Below are positions 1 to 11,265 of a stretch of DNA of 64,000 bases, piece after piece (position 1 is the first letter of the stretch; each line of letters starts with the position of its first letter). Where the stretch lies: assembly GCA_948146395.1 (NCBI GenBank), contig OX411552.1:4897501-4961500 (forward strand), written 5' to 3'. The position numbers were made by a program, and so were the translations under genes. This DNA comes from Fragum whitleyi. Lineage: Eukaryota; Mollusca; Bivalvia; Cardiida; Cardiidae. The notes beneath the pieces are model-generated. The model was given only the letters and a program-made list of their open reading frames with translations. It did no database searches and was not told the origin of the DNA.

Positions 1-2281
1 TGTTGGTCAAAATAATAAATTTACCATTCCTTCCAGCGATATATCGGCAAAGAAACACGAAGGCTCTTTCTGTGAATACAGCTCGAAATTGTAATTCCCA
101 TGTCATTAAATGGACGTGGAAGTGAAAATAGATCAGTTTCATTTATCATCTTAAAAGAAATAAAGTAAAATAATGAAGAGGAATCATACAAATTTCAAAA
201 CTAACAGCTTAGGACATGAACGGGTGATCCTCAAGAATACCGGCTTGTTGAGAATTCACTGTCAATAAGTTCTAGCTCAACAAATGTCCAACTTTAATGA
301 TAATGAAAATAACATCAACATTGAATGAAGAAATGCTTTCCCACTATGATTTATGCTGCTTATTCTGAAACATCCAAAATAGACTAATTGAATTAAACTA
401 CAGCAGCTTGACAGGACATGCATCAATAGCAATTCTCTGTAAGCACTTACACTTTTAAATAGGGGTTGTGGCACGCTGTGTGTCATTTTTTTTATAAAAT
501 TTTAACTGGCTAGGGCTGATCAAAAAGTAAAGATAAGAAAAAAAATCTTGAAATCACTTCTGGTTGCCATGGAAATGACAGTTAAAGATTGAGAAAACCC
601 CTTTTATGTGCGCGTTTTAAAGTCAAATATATAAGTAATGCCATACAAACTAAAATAAAAACACACAAGATATAAGTACCTCATCATGATTCCCTCAAAT
701 GAATTCATAATATTTTGGGCATATGTTTTTTACTTAATATGATTCTATAGCAACAACACACATACCCTACTAAAAAATGATTTGTACATTTTTTTTTAAA
801 CTTTATGACAAAATACAGACATTGTTTTCCGTTTAACAAGGAAATACCACATAAACATTCACATATTAAAAACTTTTTATGGCTTGCTGTGGAAACGTGA
901 ATTTATATCCCTTAAATTAAGGCAATTTCAGAAGATCTTAAGAGTCCTCAATTGACTAGTTAATTGCTTCAATTCATTATATAATATGATAATTTATGAA
1001 ATTGCTCAAATAGACCTTTTGGGGCATATCTAAGATTTTTTTAAAAAACTTGCAGGAAATAGTCTTTTGCTACGGGAACAATTATGATATGAACAAAAGC
1101 CCCTTCTTAGTCCTTGGATACGGGTATCCAACGCTAAGCAACTGGGATATTTTTTAATCTTATATAAAGTTCAAACTTTCCACTAACTTATATATCAAAA
1201 AAGTTGTGTAAAACGGTTTCAGTTTTTAGGAAAAAGGCTGCAAAAATGATTAATTTTGGGTTGTATCGGCAATTACCGTGGCAACTATTACAACTTTCGC
1301 TGTTTTTCTTGTATTTTGATAGAGGCTTATTGGATCTCTTTTACTATCACATGAAATCTTTCAGGGACTTAAAATAACTGATTTAAGAAATTAGAAAAAT
1401 GGTTGCCATTGTAAGAAAAATGCCCAATGATTTTTTTGCAGTTTTTGTAAAAGCGATTTTTGTTAGATATATCCCAATAATCATCTATGGCTCATCATGC
1501 TGCAAAAATTAAAAAAAATAACTCAGAAGTAACAAAAGCAACCATATTATGAGCCATAGTTACCGTTGTCAAGGTATACAATGTACACAACAATACAATA
1601 ATTTGTATTTAAGTTTCCCCTTTAATTAAATGAATTCCATCTTCATATAAAATGTTAGTCATAAGCGAAGAAAAACAGGAAATTATAAACAACATGTTGA
1701 GATCAATTTATCAAACTAAGCCACATTTGTTGTCATGTTAACCAACCTTTTTGACACTTACTGACACAACAAAAGATCTTTTTCAAAATATTAGGTCCTA
1801 GTCTATCCAATGCATACAAAATCAACAACCATCTTCATATAAAGACCAAATTATATAGCTTCAAAAAAGAATAATTTTGCAGAATTCTTGTTGCGACACA
1901 ATCACAGACATTTAGAATGGCATTTGCAAAAACATCTCACAACGATATTATTCAGGATGTTAATGGCTGAAATGTTTTGTTACCATTAGAGTTGAGAATT
2001 CATGTTTACCCAAAAATATTTTTCAGCATTGCTTCATAATAAATCAGCATTACAGAATCAAGGGGATAAAAACCCTTTAAGCCCACAAAGTGCGAAATCT
2101 TTAAAAGTACTTTCTGGAAGTAATAGGCAGAGAACCTTTATACCTTGGTATGTAGCATAATCTAGTGGGCCTTTACCAGTTTTGTTCATATCATTCCCCT
2201 GGGGGACAGATTTGTGCTCAGCACAAGTGCATCCTATTTAGTAGAAACAAAGTGGCAAATGTCGGAAAATATATCTTTTGT
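1..2281. other. AT-rich stretch without a recognisable gene
   Basis: Both strands have only short open frames without recognisable domains. I see no tandem repeat or clear terminal inverted repeats. It may be intron or intergenic DNA of a gene outside the window. Confidence 0.5.
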
Positions 2282-2284
2282 TAT

Positions 2285-3937
2285 GGCCCTGTCACACCTC
2301 AACGTTTTAGCCAGCGTGTGCCTAACGCGTTTGAGAAAACGACTAAGTCCGCAAAACGTCGGCATACGCTGACCTACATTTTCTTTTTGTCAATTCACGA
2401 CGCGCTTGTAGCGTGTTCATAGCGAGTTTGAACGTGTGAGGAACGCGTGAGAAACGTGTCCAGAACGTGTTGATAGCGTATGTCAGCGTATACCAACGTT
2501 CTTGAGCGGGTGTCCAACGTTCTCGTAGCGGCCTTCATAACGTGCTTAGCGTGTTTGTAGGGCGCTGCTAGCGTGTTATAACGTGTTCGCAGCGTGTTTT
2601 GGATGTAAATATAAATTCTGCAAGAAATTACCACTTTAAATTCATTCTTTGATATATAAACAGGCCACCGGCCACTACACATATTCAAACTCAAAGTATG
2701 TTGGTTCATGTAAAAGAAAAAAATCGGAAAAGACGAAAAGAAAAATACACTGGCACCTGTTTCATATGAAAACATGCATATTTCAAACTTATAAAATTAC
2801 AGGCTGATTAAAGCTTCTTGTACTTTTCACTCGAAAAAATATTGCGAAAGGGTAAGGAACTACTTGCCATAATGCACTCCTTTCTTCCTCCATATGTTCT
2901 TCGATGAAGGATGGCTTTCTACAATCTCTCTTAATCTTGAATACCTAGTCTTATATTAAGGGGGAAAGGTGTACCAAATATCAAACTTGTAGTATATGTA
3001 GTAGAATAAAATATTCTGAACAGAATAGATTAGAGTAAAACACGTCTTGTATTATGTCCAGTAGGTACAACGATGTACTTGTCGTTTTGGTATATTGATA
3101 ATGATCAAATGAGACGAATAAATGTTTGTACATGTATTTTCACGAACGTATTGTCATTCTGACCAAAGAGCAGACGCACTTGTAAGGCTATAAACGAAAT
3201 GTTTAATACACATTTAGGCTACATTCTCCCTCTCGACAATCTAAGGAATCAAGAAAATCCGTAAAGGATTAATATGGAAGAAAAGACAAGTGATAACATA
3301 ACATAACATAAGTTTTATTTATATGACTTGATCGAAATCGTTCATCGTCAAATATAGAGAATGCTAATTGTAAAAGAGTTTTCAAGTCATTCTTAGACTG
3401 GTCATGAGGAAACATGCAGATATGAATACGTCAAAGGGTCATACACACGTACATGCACAAATTTATTTATTTACGACAAGCTGATGGTCGAAATGCGAGA
3501 TAAATATGCAGCGGAACTTTTATATTTTCATTCAAAAATGAAACGCTGTCATACGCCAGAAACACGCTGTGAACTCGCTGGCAACGCGCTAGACAAACGT
3601 TCAGTCCGCTGAAAACACGCTATGCACACGTTCCCAGTACGCTGGAGACACGCTAGAAGCAGGTTAAACTTTGGACGAACGTGTTTCTAGCGTAACCGTA
3701 GACGAGCTCCTAGCGTGTTTCTATCGTGCTGAGCGTGTTCGGAACGTGTGTGGAACTTGTGTGGAGCGTGTTAAATTTTATGAGATACTCAGCGTATCGC
3801 AACGTGTACCAACGTTTTACAGCTTGCCGATAGCGTGTGCGGAACGTGTCCATAGCGTACCCTAAGTGTTCGTAGCGTGTTATAAATATCCAACGCGTTC
3901 CGCACACGCTGGGTAAAACGTTAAGGTGTGACAGCCC
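2285..3937. mobile_element. Non-autonomous DNA transposon with GCGTGTT-rich subterminal repeats
   Basis: The ends are inverted: the left end reads GGCCCTGTCACACCTCAACG and the right end is its near reverse complement; similarity continues for about 45 bases. A possible 3-bp duplication TAT flanks it (2282-2284 and 3938-3940). Inside each end, roughly 350 bases are packed with short motifs of the type GCGTGTT or AACGTGT. On the left side they read mostly in one direction; on the right they switch orientation part-way. The centre (about 2640-3520) is ordinary AT-rich DNA with no transposase. ORFs here are translations of the repeats. The superfamily is not certain; a 3-bp duplication would fit Harbinger-like elements. 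Confidence 0.7.
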
Positions 3938-4179
3938 TATTATCAAATAGTGATGTGCCAAATTTATCTTGCCTTCGATTTTTTTTCGCAACGCCATCCT
4001 TAGTAATTTGTATAACGTCAAATTAACCGACGTGCGACATGACGCGCTTTCATGTCTGTGTCCTCATTAATGCCGGGCTCTATTCCGTAGAATCGCCGAA
4101 GAACCCCGAGTAGGGACTCATTATGGAAATTTGTAAACATTTGATTCGAAACTAATTTTCTGTACTCGTGTGTCCAACG

Positions 4180-6235
4180 TTATGAGACATCAAAGAGTGC
4201 CATCACTGTAATGTTGATGTCCACATTAGGTCCCCAGCAGTGCGGAAACTGTAGATGGGACATTGCATCAGGACCTTTCAACATCGGTCCATTTAGCTGT
4301 AGACTGTTACAGGAACCTCCAAACCACCAGCCGCTTCTCAACTGTTTTGAACAATGTACTGCCTCGTTTTGATCGTTGTCTCTGTCATATGTGGAAAACT
4401 GCTCTCCTTGACCGAGAAAAAGGCCAGTGGGATCGTTACCACATGAACTATAACTTCCTCTAACAGAAAGAATCATCCGATAGTTATCGCCGGCATCTAA
4501 ACTGAACCCATTGTATACTACCGTAGATTCCTGGTCACGGGATACATCATTCTGCACATAGAGATAGAGACCATAAGGCTTCGTGTTTGTCATGGCCGCG
4601 ATATTTTCAAGGCCTAGCCAATACTCAGTGATAGGATTAGAGAAACCAGAGACGTACTGGGACCAGGGACGATAGAAATCCAGAAGTCCTGTAAATCTAT
4701 CTTGAAAGATTGTCAAAGGTCCCGTATAGAAATCATATTTATCGATCATTAAACACCACACGTAGACAATTTTTCCGGTTTCCGTTATGTGTATAGGGTA
4801 GATACCATCAACATTATTGCCTGTCTTATAGTGCTCGTTGCAATCCTGTCTTGCTGTTTTTGTAATTAAAAGTGTAGCAACCTTGGACGACTGAAAATAA
4901 ATATGATCTGCGTTCAGAATAACGAAACGGTGCAAATGATTTGCAAATTATACCCGCTTTGCGCGTGCACATGCGTACAAAGCGGAGTATGATTTGCAAA
5001 TATCAATTACACAGGATAGAATGCGCCAACTCATTATCACACCTCAAAGTTTTAGGTTGGCCAAATTTCGAGGAAGTTGCAGACGACAATTTACTTGACG
5101 ATTTAAAAAAAAAATCAACTTACATTTTCCATTTGCAAACAAAAGCTTATTTTTTTAAAAAAAATCTTTTGAACCGATTTTTGTGAAAGGCCGTAAAAAA
5201 TTAGGATTATGTTGAAATGGTTTATGCGTGACAATTCCAGTGATTTTACAATAGAGCAAATCAAAGATCAACAGCCTGATCAGAATATTCTCTATCCTCC
5301 CTGTATAAAGTGATGGCGCATTATTTCTCTAGACAGTCAGTGAAAAGTGCAGCCACATAAAATGCCAAACTAGCGCGTTACTTATAATCTCATATTTCAT
5401 TTATTATCTTGGCTGTTTCCGGAGAAAACCCGACGTATTGTGATCCCCTTGGCGTCGTTGCGAGACAAATTGTAACCTCGGTCATATCTACGTGTTATTG
5501 AAGATATCTTCTTTAAAATTGACGTGTGTTCACAATCTTAAACTTCACGTAAAATAGTTTCGTTCTACCCCTACAACCAACGAAGTAGTGAGGGTTTAGT
5601 ACTCTTACCCAAGAACGAATTGAATCATAAAGCTTTATACAAATGCTGTCCATGACCCAAGGTGCCCCTTTTTTTGGTGGAGTCTCTTGAAAGAGAACTT
5701 TGTCCGAAAACTGTTTACAGAACTTAAAGAAAGCGCCAGTTATGGGTATAAGTTCCGTTTTGCAACAGATCTAGTTAATCAAGCGACAGCTCTTCTGATT
5801 TTTTTCCCGTCAAAAAAGAGTAATGGGTATTAAACTCTATTGAATTTGGAAATATTGGAGGGGTATTGGTCCAGCATAGGCCAACCAGAAGTCGCATTTT
5901 AGAAATAATTTAAAAATGATTAACTGGAAGGTTGATTGATAATTCTCGATTAGGCTTGATATTTTACCCACTTCCAAGACGGTTCCTTTTCGCGTGACGG
6001 GTCACTTATATTTACCTCATTGCTAAAACTTCCATAGATCTTTGGATGTAGGTCCTCAGCGTTACTAGAGTTTGAGGTCTTGTCTTTATTACAGTCACAT
6101 CCGAGATCCATCTCTTTATTACAGGTACATGTCTGATCCTGGTCGTTATAGTAGAGAGACACTCCAGATGTTCTCTTACATTTAAAGGCACATTCTAGAA
6201 GACTTGTAGCAACGTCCTCTTTTAACACTATTGAC
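4180..6235 (-). CDS. Fibrinogen-related protein A: PAN/apple-like exon plus fibrinogen C-terminal exon
   Basis: At least two exons are visible. The upstream exon (about 6235-6016) encodes a Cys-rich segment with the pattern CAFKCKR...YYND..QTCTCNK, like the PAN/apple-type domain in many molluscan lectins. It ends at a GT donor (GAG|GTAAAT) in phase 0. The downstream exon begins after a TTTATTTTCAG acceptor at 4890, also phase 0, so the frames join. It encodes a whole fibrinogen C-terminal domain: QDCNEH start, a YRPWSQYVSGF core, then a YDRDNDQN calcium-site-like stretch, the GWWFGGSC motif and LNG, with a stop at 4180. Family members are secreted pattern-recognition lectins of molluscan innate immunity. 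The first exon with a signal peptide is not identified; it may lie upstream. The exact start of the PAN exon is uncertain. It shares layout and strand with gene B at 17.4-19.4 kb. Confidence 0.85.
5412..5470 (+). repeat. Fragment of a GCTCGGCTGT-type MITE
   Basis: The stretch GGAGAAAACCCGACGTATTG and its surroundings match the left end of the complete element at 45489-45783. Only about 50 bases are conserved, and it lies in the intron of fibrinogen-related gene A. Confidence 0.5.
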
Positions 6236-6239
6236 TCAT

Positions 6240-6899
6240 TTACTTGACGATAGATTGTTTGAATATGTAAGTAATGTCCTTTATCGTTCTTAAAAAAAAA
6301 TCACCAAAATAACGATTACTACATGAAAAAAGTCTTTCAAAGCCATAATGCTTGAAGACTATATTCATAGAATGAATGCATAATACATAAATTAAATGTA
6401 TATTCTGAACGAAATACTCGTGCACAGCCGAAAGACTATTTGATTGACGGAATTTTCGATATGTTCTGCTTTATTTTCCTTATCATCTTAATATATATTC
6501 ATTTGATTTTCCCTTATCGTTTGATATGTATCTTATTCAAATTTCAATAATCATTTTAATATAATATATATATATTCATTGGAATTCCTACACAATTTTG
6601 CGTTTAAAATTGATAATGACAAAACTAACAATCCCTGCCCGTATTGTTAATTATATTTAGTGAAGATATTTTAAATTTCATACTGACAGAAGAAATCCTT
6701 ATTACGATAACAGTATATATCAATATAGCCGCGTTTTATCAGACCTTTTCCGAATATATTACCAAAAACGTACCCTTAGATTTTACTCCAAATTAAAAAA
6801 TCATATTCGCATTGTTAAAACTATCGAAGATAACAATTAACAAGGCTTACAAAAATTATAAGATAAATATCATACGAAATCTGTCGCTTTCCATCAGAT
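6240..6899. other. No gene seen
   Basis: Very AT-rich DNA upstream of the PAN exon of fibrinogen gene A. It should hold the 3' part of the preceding intron, but I could not identify a signal-peptide exon. Confidence 0.4.
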
Positions 6900-7664
6900 A
6901 TACGTATGTGTTCGCCGGTCAAAGATCGGTGATGTCGGCGATGAATAGCTGGCAAATCTTTGTTCAGCAGACTGCCGTCCGTTTTCTCATTAAAATGATA
7001 TATAAACGATGAAAACCGATAAATCTTAGTTCAGTGTATGATATAATGAATGTTGGAAGGGCAATACAGCAGTTTGATCTATTGCTGCAACATCAAGCTC
7101 TCTTAAAAAATCGGACATGGCTTTCACTTTGGCACCCGAGGCGGAAATGGTCGCCGCCGTGGGAGACAAAAAGATGGTGGACGAAGCAATGGTGAACGCA
7201 AGAAAGAAGACTTCAGTTTGTCCAATGCAGGACTATCATAGTCGAACTCGAGAGAGTGACATCAGTGCGTTCAAAAACTTTGCCCGATTTCATAAACTGT
7301 GACTGTCTCCTTTGGAAGTATTATCAAGAATGGATACTTGGCTGGCAAGTCCTCATCTTTTCCCATCGCTAATACATATCTGTTAATCGGTTGCTTATCA
7401 CTGACCGATCGGTGATATCGGTTATAAATAATTAGTCAATCGCCTATTCGTTTGAAATTTTCACCGATCGAGAAATTTAAACAGTTTAAAAATCCTGTTT
7501 GTTTTCATCGATAAATCTAATCTTTTCCAAATAATTTGTGGTGAGTGACAAATCGTCTGCCAATCGGAGACGTCGGTTGTATTTCGGTTTTGGTCGGTTC
7601 CTTCCTTACCTGGATAAAACGAAGAACCGATCTATCGCCGATTACCATGTGTAACTGCCCTATT
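6900..7664. mobile_element. Probable MITE with CGATCGGTGATATCGG subterminal repeats
   Basis: Many copies of motifs such as CGGTGATGTCGG, CGATCGGTGATATCGG and AACCGAT are spread over about 700 bases in both orientations. The right end reads CCATGTGTAACTGCCCTA, of the same style as the ends of the elements at 2285-3937 and 29012-29739 (GGGC followed by ACAC). I could not fix a matching left end, so the left border is approximate. The DIRS element begins six bases to its right. Confidence 0.45.
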
Positions 7665-7713
7665 ACATTGTAAAATTATAAAATTTCTTATCAAATTGAA
7701 ATTTTATGAAAAA

Positions 7714-7855
7714 GGTTATCTTACCAAATTATTCTACAAATAGAATTTTACCCAGGTTAATCGAGCACGACTCGTTCGATTAGACGCTTACAAAAATAAA
7801 CAAGCGTCTCGTGATCAAGATCACTCACGTGAATTCACCATGAATTCAGTTTACT
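7714..7855 (+). repeat. DIRS left inverted terminal repeat
   Basis: 142 bases, reverse complement of 12679-12820 by eye. It starts GGTTATCTTACC and ends CAGTTTACT. The outer 43 bases of the element (7671-7713) are not part of the shared repeat and differ from the right end. Confidence 0.9.
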
Positions 7856-7916
7856 GTTCAAAGCGAGGAGAGCAAAAGATCTCTCTGAAACAGAATGGGG
7901 TGGTGGTGGGAAACGT

Positions 7917-8019
7917 ATAATTTGGTAAGATAACCTTTTTCATAAAATTTCAATTTGATAAGAAATTTTATAATTTTATTTCACTCGGTTATCTTACCAA
8001 ATTATTCTACAAATAGAAT
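7917..8019 (-). repeat. DIRS internal complementary region (circle-junction copy)
   Basis: Bases 7917-7978 are the reverse complement of the left terminus 7671-7732. Bases 7972-8019 are the reverse complement of the right terminus 12788-12835. The two parts overlap by seven bases (AATTTTA at 7972-7978). In known DIRS elements this region serves as template for closing the circular intermediate. Confidence 0.9.
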
Positions 8020-8302
8020 AGATTTTAAAGCAGTACTTACCATAAAAGGCGGTGCTTTTGCTGTTTCAGTATTTTGAAGAAACCATATAACCACTAGATC
8101 ATAGTCTTTTCTTCTTCCACAGAATATAACACAAGAAATTGAATTTGTGAAAAAGTACAGCAATAACCAAATTACAGTTCCCACTATATACATGTGTATG
8201 TACAACATCACCTTACATATAGTCCACTATATACAATGTTACTTAAACACCATTTAACCTCAAAAACTTACAACCGCGACTCGCTGAAAGGCTCAACAAG
8301 TC

Positions 8303-9258
8303 CTACGATCTCAACACATTGCAGTTCAAATCCCGCAAATACGATCTGATAAAAGTGGATTCAGATGACCAATCTGCCGAATTAAGTATGGATTCAACAG
8401 AAGCCCCTCTGAAAAGGGCAAGAGAGGGTCCCATAGCTCTGGTGCTATGTCCTTTAGCTTTTAACTTTTTGTCATTCAATGTCAATTTCAGAGTCTTAAC
8501 TATCCAGTTGGAGATAGTCTGTGCTGACACTGGTTTGTGTGGTTCAATGTAGCTAAGAAAAACCTTTGTTTCTTCTTTTCCATTTGATAACTTGCGAAAA
8601 CGTTCTGTAGCTTTCAAGTAATAATATAAACACCTTTTAGGGTCCAGTCTCTTATTTTCTGGAAAAGCTGGAATGAATACTGTTGCCTTGCGATGGGATT
8701 GTCTGTCTTGTTTTGCCAATCCATGTCGAATAAAAGTAATACCTTTACTTTGAATATTTACAGATTCAGGGCCTATCCTGAAAGACTGCAGGTCACTGCA
8801 TCTCCTGAAAGAAGTGATAGCAATCATAAATACAGTTTTTAATGTCAACATTTTAAGGCTTATTTTAGGCAACGGTTCAAATGGCTTCTTCTCAAGAGCA
8901 TCTAGCACTTGCAAAAGATTCCATTCTGGGACCAATTTGACTTGAGGTGGTCTAGAATTGAACACCCCTTTTAGTAATTGAATTACATATGGATGTTGAC
9001 CAACCTTATGGCCATCAATGCAAGGTAAAACAGTAGAAAGCATCGACCTATAGCCATTTATAGTACTGTACTGTAAACCTCTATGATATAAATGAGTGAC
9101 AAAATCTGCTATCTCAGTTATAGTGGCACAATAGGGATCAATTTTCCGTGAGAGACACCAGCTATTGTACAGTTTGAACTTACAGGAATAATCCTTCTGC
9201 GTTCCTGTCCGCCAGGCAGCCATGAGCAATTTTCTAGATTTTTTAGAAAAGCCAATCG
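8303..9258 (-). CDS. DIRS tyrosine recombinase
   Basis: The open frame runs from 11158, but only its last ~315 residues make sense as protein. They begin near GFSKKSRKLLMAAWRTGTQKDY, a typical N-terminal core-binding start, and continue through a catalytic domain. Visible catalytic elements are FRRCSDL (first Arg, near 8800), GHSTRAMG (His and Arg, near 8450), and RSYLRDLN (nucleophile Tyr, near 8335). The upstream part of the frame is a shadow of the RT/RNase H frame on the same strand. The enzyme would integrate the circular DNA copy. How it is translated (frameshift from the RT frame or internal start) is not visible. Confidence 0.88.
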
Positions 9259-11265
9259 TTTCGAAACGTTTGTTGATAACATCCAGGCTGTTAGATTGAA
9301 CAACTCTGGATTCTGATGATAAATCTGTGTATTGGGTTGTACAAGTAGATTTTGAACCACTGGCAACTTCAGTGGAGTTGCTATTGCTAGATCCAAAAGG
9401 TCTGGATACCAATGCCTCCTCTGCCAAAGCGGAGCTATTAGTATAATTTGACAATGGTACTGCCGTATATGTCTCAAAATTTTCTGAATTAGACAAATAG
9501 GGGGAAAGGCATATGCAAACATGTTCTCCCACGAAATGCTCAGAGCATCTATCGCAAAAGCCTGACTGCATGGAAACCATGTGCAAAACACTGGGGTCTG
9601 ATGGTTTGTCTGGGATGCAAATAGGTCCATCATTGGACTGCCCCATTCCTGAAAGATTCTCTGAACAATAGAATGGTTCAATGTCCATTCTGTTGCTCTG
9701 ATTTTGTGGCGACTCAGATTGTCCGCAAGGCAATTTATCTTCCCTGCGATATGAACAGCTTTTATTGTTATCTTGTTCGCAAGAGCTAAATGCCACAGGT
9801 CCCATGCAGCTATACACAGGCTTCCCGATTTTGTGCCCCCTTGCTTGTTGATGTATTGTACCACTGTCGTATTGTCTGTTCGTACTAAGACTGTTTTCCC
9901 ATGAAGTTTTGGTAGAAAATACTTCAGACTCAAATGAACAGCTTTCATTTCTAGTAAATTGATATGCAGTTTGGCTTCCTCCTGTGTCCATGTTCCCTGC
10001 ACATAATTGTTTCCCAAGTGTCCCCCGTACATGACTTTTGAAGCATCCGTGGTGAGAGTAACTTCCGCCACAGACTGCTGTAGGGATCGACCCTTCATAA
10101 TGTTGGCTGAATTTTGCCACCATGCCAAATGTGTTATAACATGTTCTGTTACTGGTACTAACATGTCCAAAGGGTGTTTGGATGGTTTCCAGTAAAACAG
10201 AAGGTGTAATTGAATTGGTCTCATGTACAGGCGGGCATTTGGGATCAATTCTATGCAAGAAGCCATTAAACCCAGAAGAACAAGGAAATCTCTGGCTTGT
10301 GTCTGCCCAATCACAAGTGAACTGATTGTCAATTGTAGTTTTTCTAGTCTTTCTTGAGTGGGACATACTATTGATTTCTTGAGATTGAAAAGTGCTCCCA
10401 AGTAAACAAATATTTGTTGGGGAACCAGGCCTGACTTCTCTAAATTGATTATAAAGCCTAAAGATATCAATAGGTTTACAGTCTGGTTTAGATTGGTCAA
10501 TAGCCTGTTTTTCAATTGGTTTAGATTTAACCAGTCGTCCAAGTAAACTGCTAGTCTTATGTTTAATGTTCTCAAGTAAGCTGCTACTACTGAGACTACT
10601 TTCGTGAAAACACGAGGGGCTACTGTAGGACCAAAGCACATCACTTTCCATTGATAACATTGCCCTAGATAACAGAATCTCAGATACTTTCTGTGATTGG
10701 GAAAAATTGGAATGTGCAGATATGCATCGCTTAAATCTATGGACACGGCCCAATCGTGAGGTCGAACTAAATTTAGTACCTTCTGAAGAGTGTCTATCTT
10801 GAAATGCTTTTTGCTCAAATATTGGTTGAGAGGTCTCAAGTTTATCACTGGCCTCATTTTGCCATTTTTCTTTGGGACCAGAAATAAGGTACTGTAAAAA
10901 CCTTGATAAGTTTCTGATAGGGGTACATGCTCTATAGCATCTTTTTCTAAAAGGGTATTTATTTCTTTTGAAATGATATGGCTCTCTGATGATTCTACCT
11001 TTGTGTTGCGTATGCCCGAGAAAGGTGGTTTTTGAACAAATTCCAACTTGTAACCTTCCCTTATTATTGACAGAACCCATTGATCTGAAGTGATTTTTTC
11101 CCATTCTGACAGAAAATATCTGAGACGGCCTCCTACTGGAATATGGGGTAAAAGACATAAAGTTTTGCTTACCAAGTCATTGTTTTTTAGGAATCCGAAA
11201 GGAAGGAACAGAATTCTCCTTTTCCTTCGGCTTCTGAGCCTCACTATGGCTGTTTCGGTAACCAT
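9118..11265 (-). CDS. DIRS reverse transcriptase, RNase H and methylase-like polyprotein
   Basis: A frame of about 715 residues. RT fingers and palm include KNGKMRPVINLRPLNQY and AVSIDLSDAYLHIP, with the YLDDW active-site box near 10530. An RNase H domain follows with LTTDASKVMYGG and VRTDNTTVVQYIN. Then comes the DIRS-type methylase-like segment with WGSPMMDLFASQ, AYAFPP and APLWQRRHWYPDLL. Beyond about 9260 the frame loses family-like sequence and the recombinase frame takes over, so the last ~45 residues are doubtful. The frame overlaps the 3' end of the Gag-like frame by about 90 bases. Confidence 0.92.
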   Translation of the reverse strand: MVTETAIVRLRSRRKRRILFLPFGFLKNNDLVSKTLCLLPHIPVGGRLRYFLSEWEKITSDQWVLSIIREGYKLEFVQKPPFSGIRNTKVESSESHIISKEINTLLEKDAIEHVPLSETYQGFYSTLFLVPKKNGKMRPVINLRPLNQYLSKKHFKIDTLQKVLNLVRPHDWAVSIDLSDAYLHIPIFPNHRKYLRFCYLGQCYQWKVMCFGPTVAPRVFTKVVSVVAAYLRTLNIRLAVYLDDWLNLNQLKNRLLTNLNQTVNLLISLGFIINLEKSGLVPQQIFVYLGALFNLKKSIVCPTQERLEKLQLTISSLVIGQTQARDFLVLLGLMASCIELIPNARLYMRPIQLHLLFYWKPSKHPLDMLVPVTEHVITHLAWWQNSANIMKGRSLQQSVAEVTLTTDASKVMYGGHLGNNYVQGTWTQEEAKLHINLLEMKAVHLSLKYFLPKLHGKTVLVRTDNTTVVQYINKQGGTKSGSLCIAAWDLWHLALANKITIKAVHIAGKINCLADNLSRHKIRATEWTLNHSIVQRIFQEWGSPMMDLFASQTNHQTPVFCTWFPCSQAFAIDALSISWENMFAYAFPPICLIQKILRHIRQYHCQIILIAPLWQRRHWYPDLLDLAIATPLKLPVVQNLLVQPNTQIYHQNPELFNLTAWMLSTNVSKRLAFLKNLENCSWLPGGQERRRIIPVSSNCTIAGVSHGKLIPIVPL

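Noticed and set aside
2395..4021. Plus- and minus-strand frames of 64-126 residues
   Set aside because: Repetitive translations of GCGTGTT subterminal repeats in a MITE.
4941..5186. 81-residue plus-strand frame
   Set aside because: AT-rich, low complexity, opposite to the fibrinogen gene intron, no features.
9259..11158. N-terminal two-thirds of the 951-residue minus-strand frame
   Set aside because: It overlaps the RT/RNase H frame and has no family features; only the last ~315 residues (recombinase) are real.
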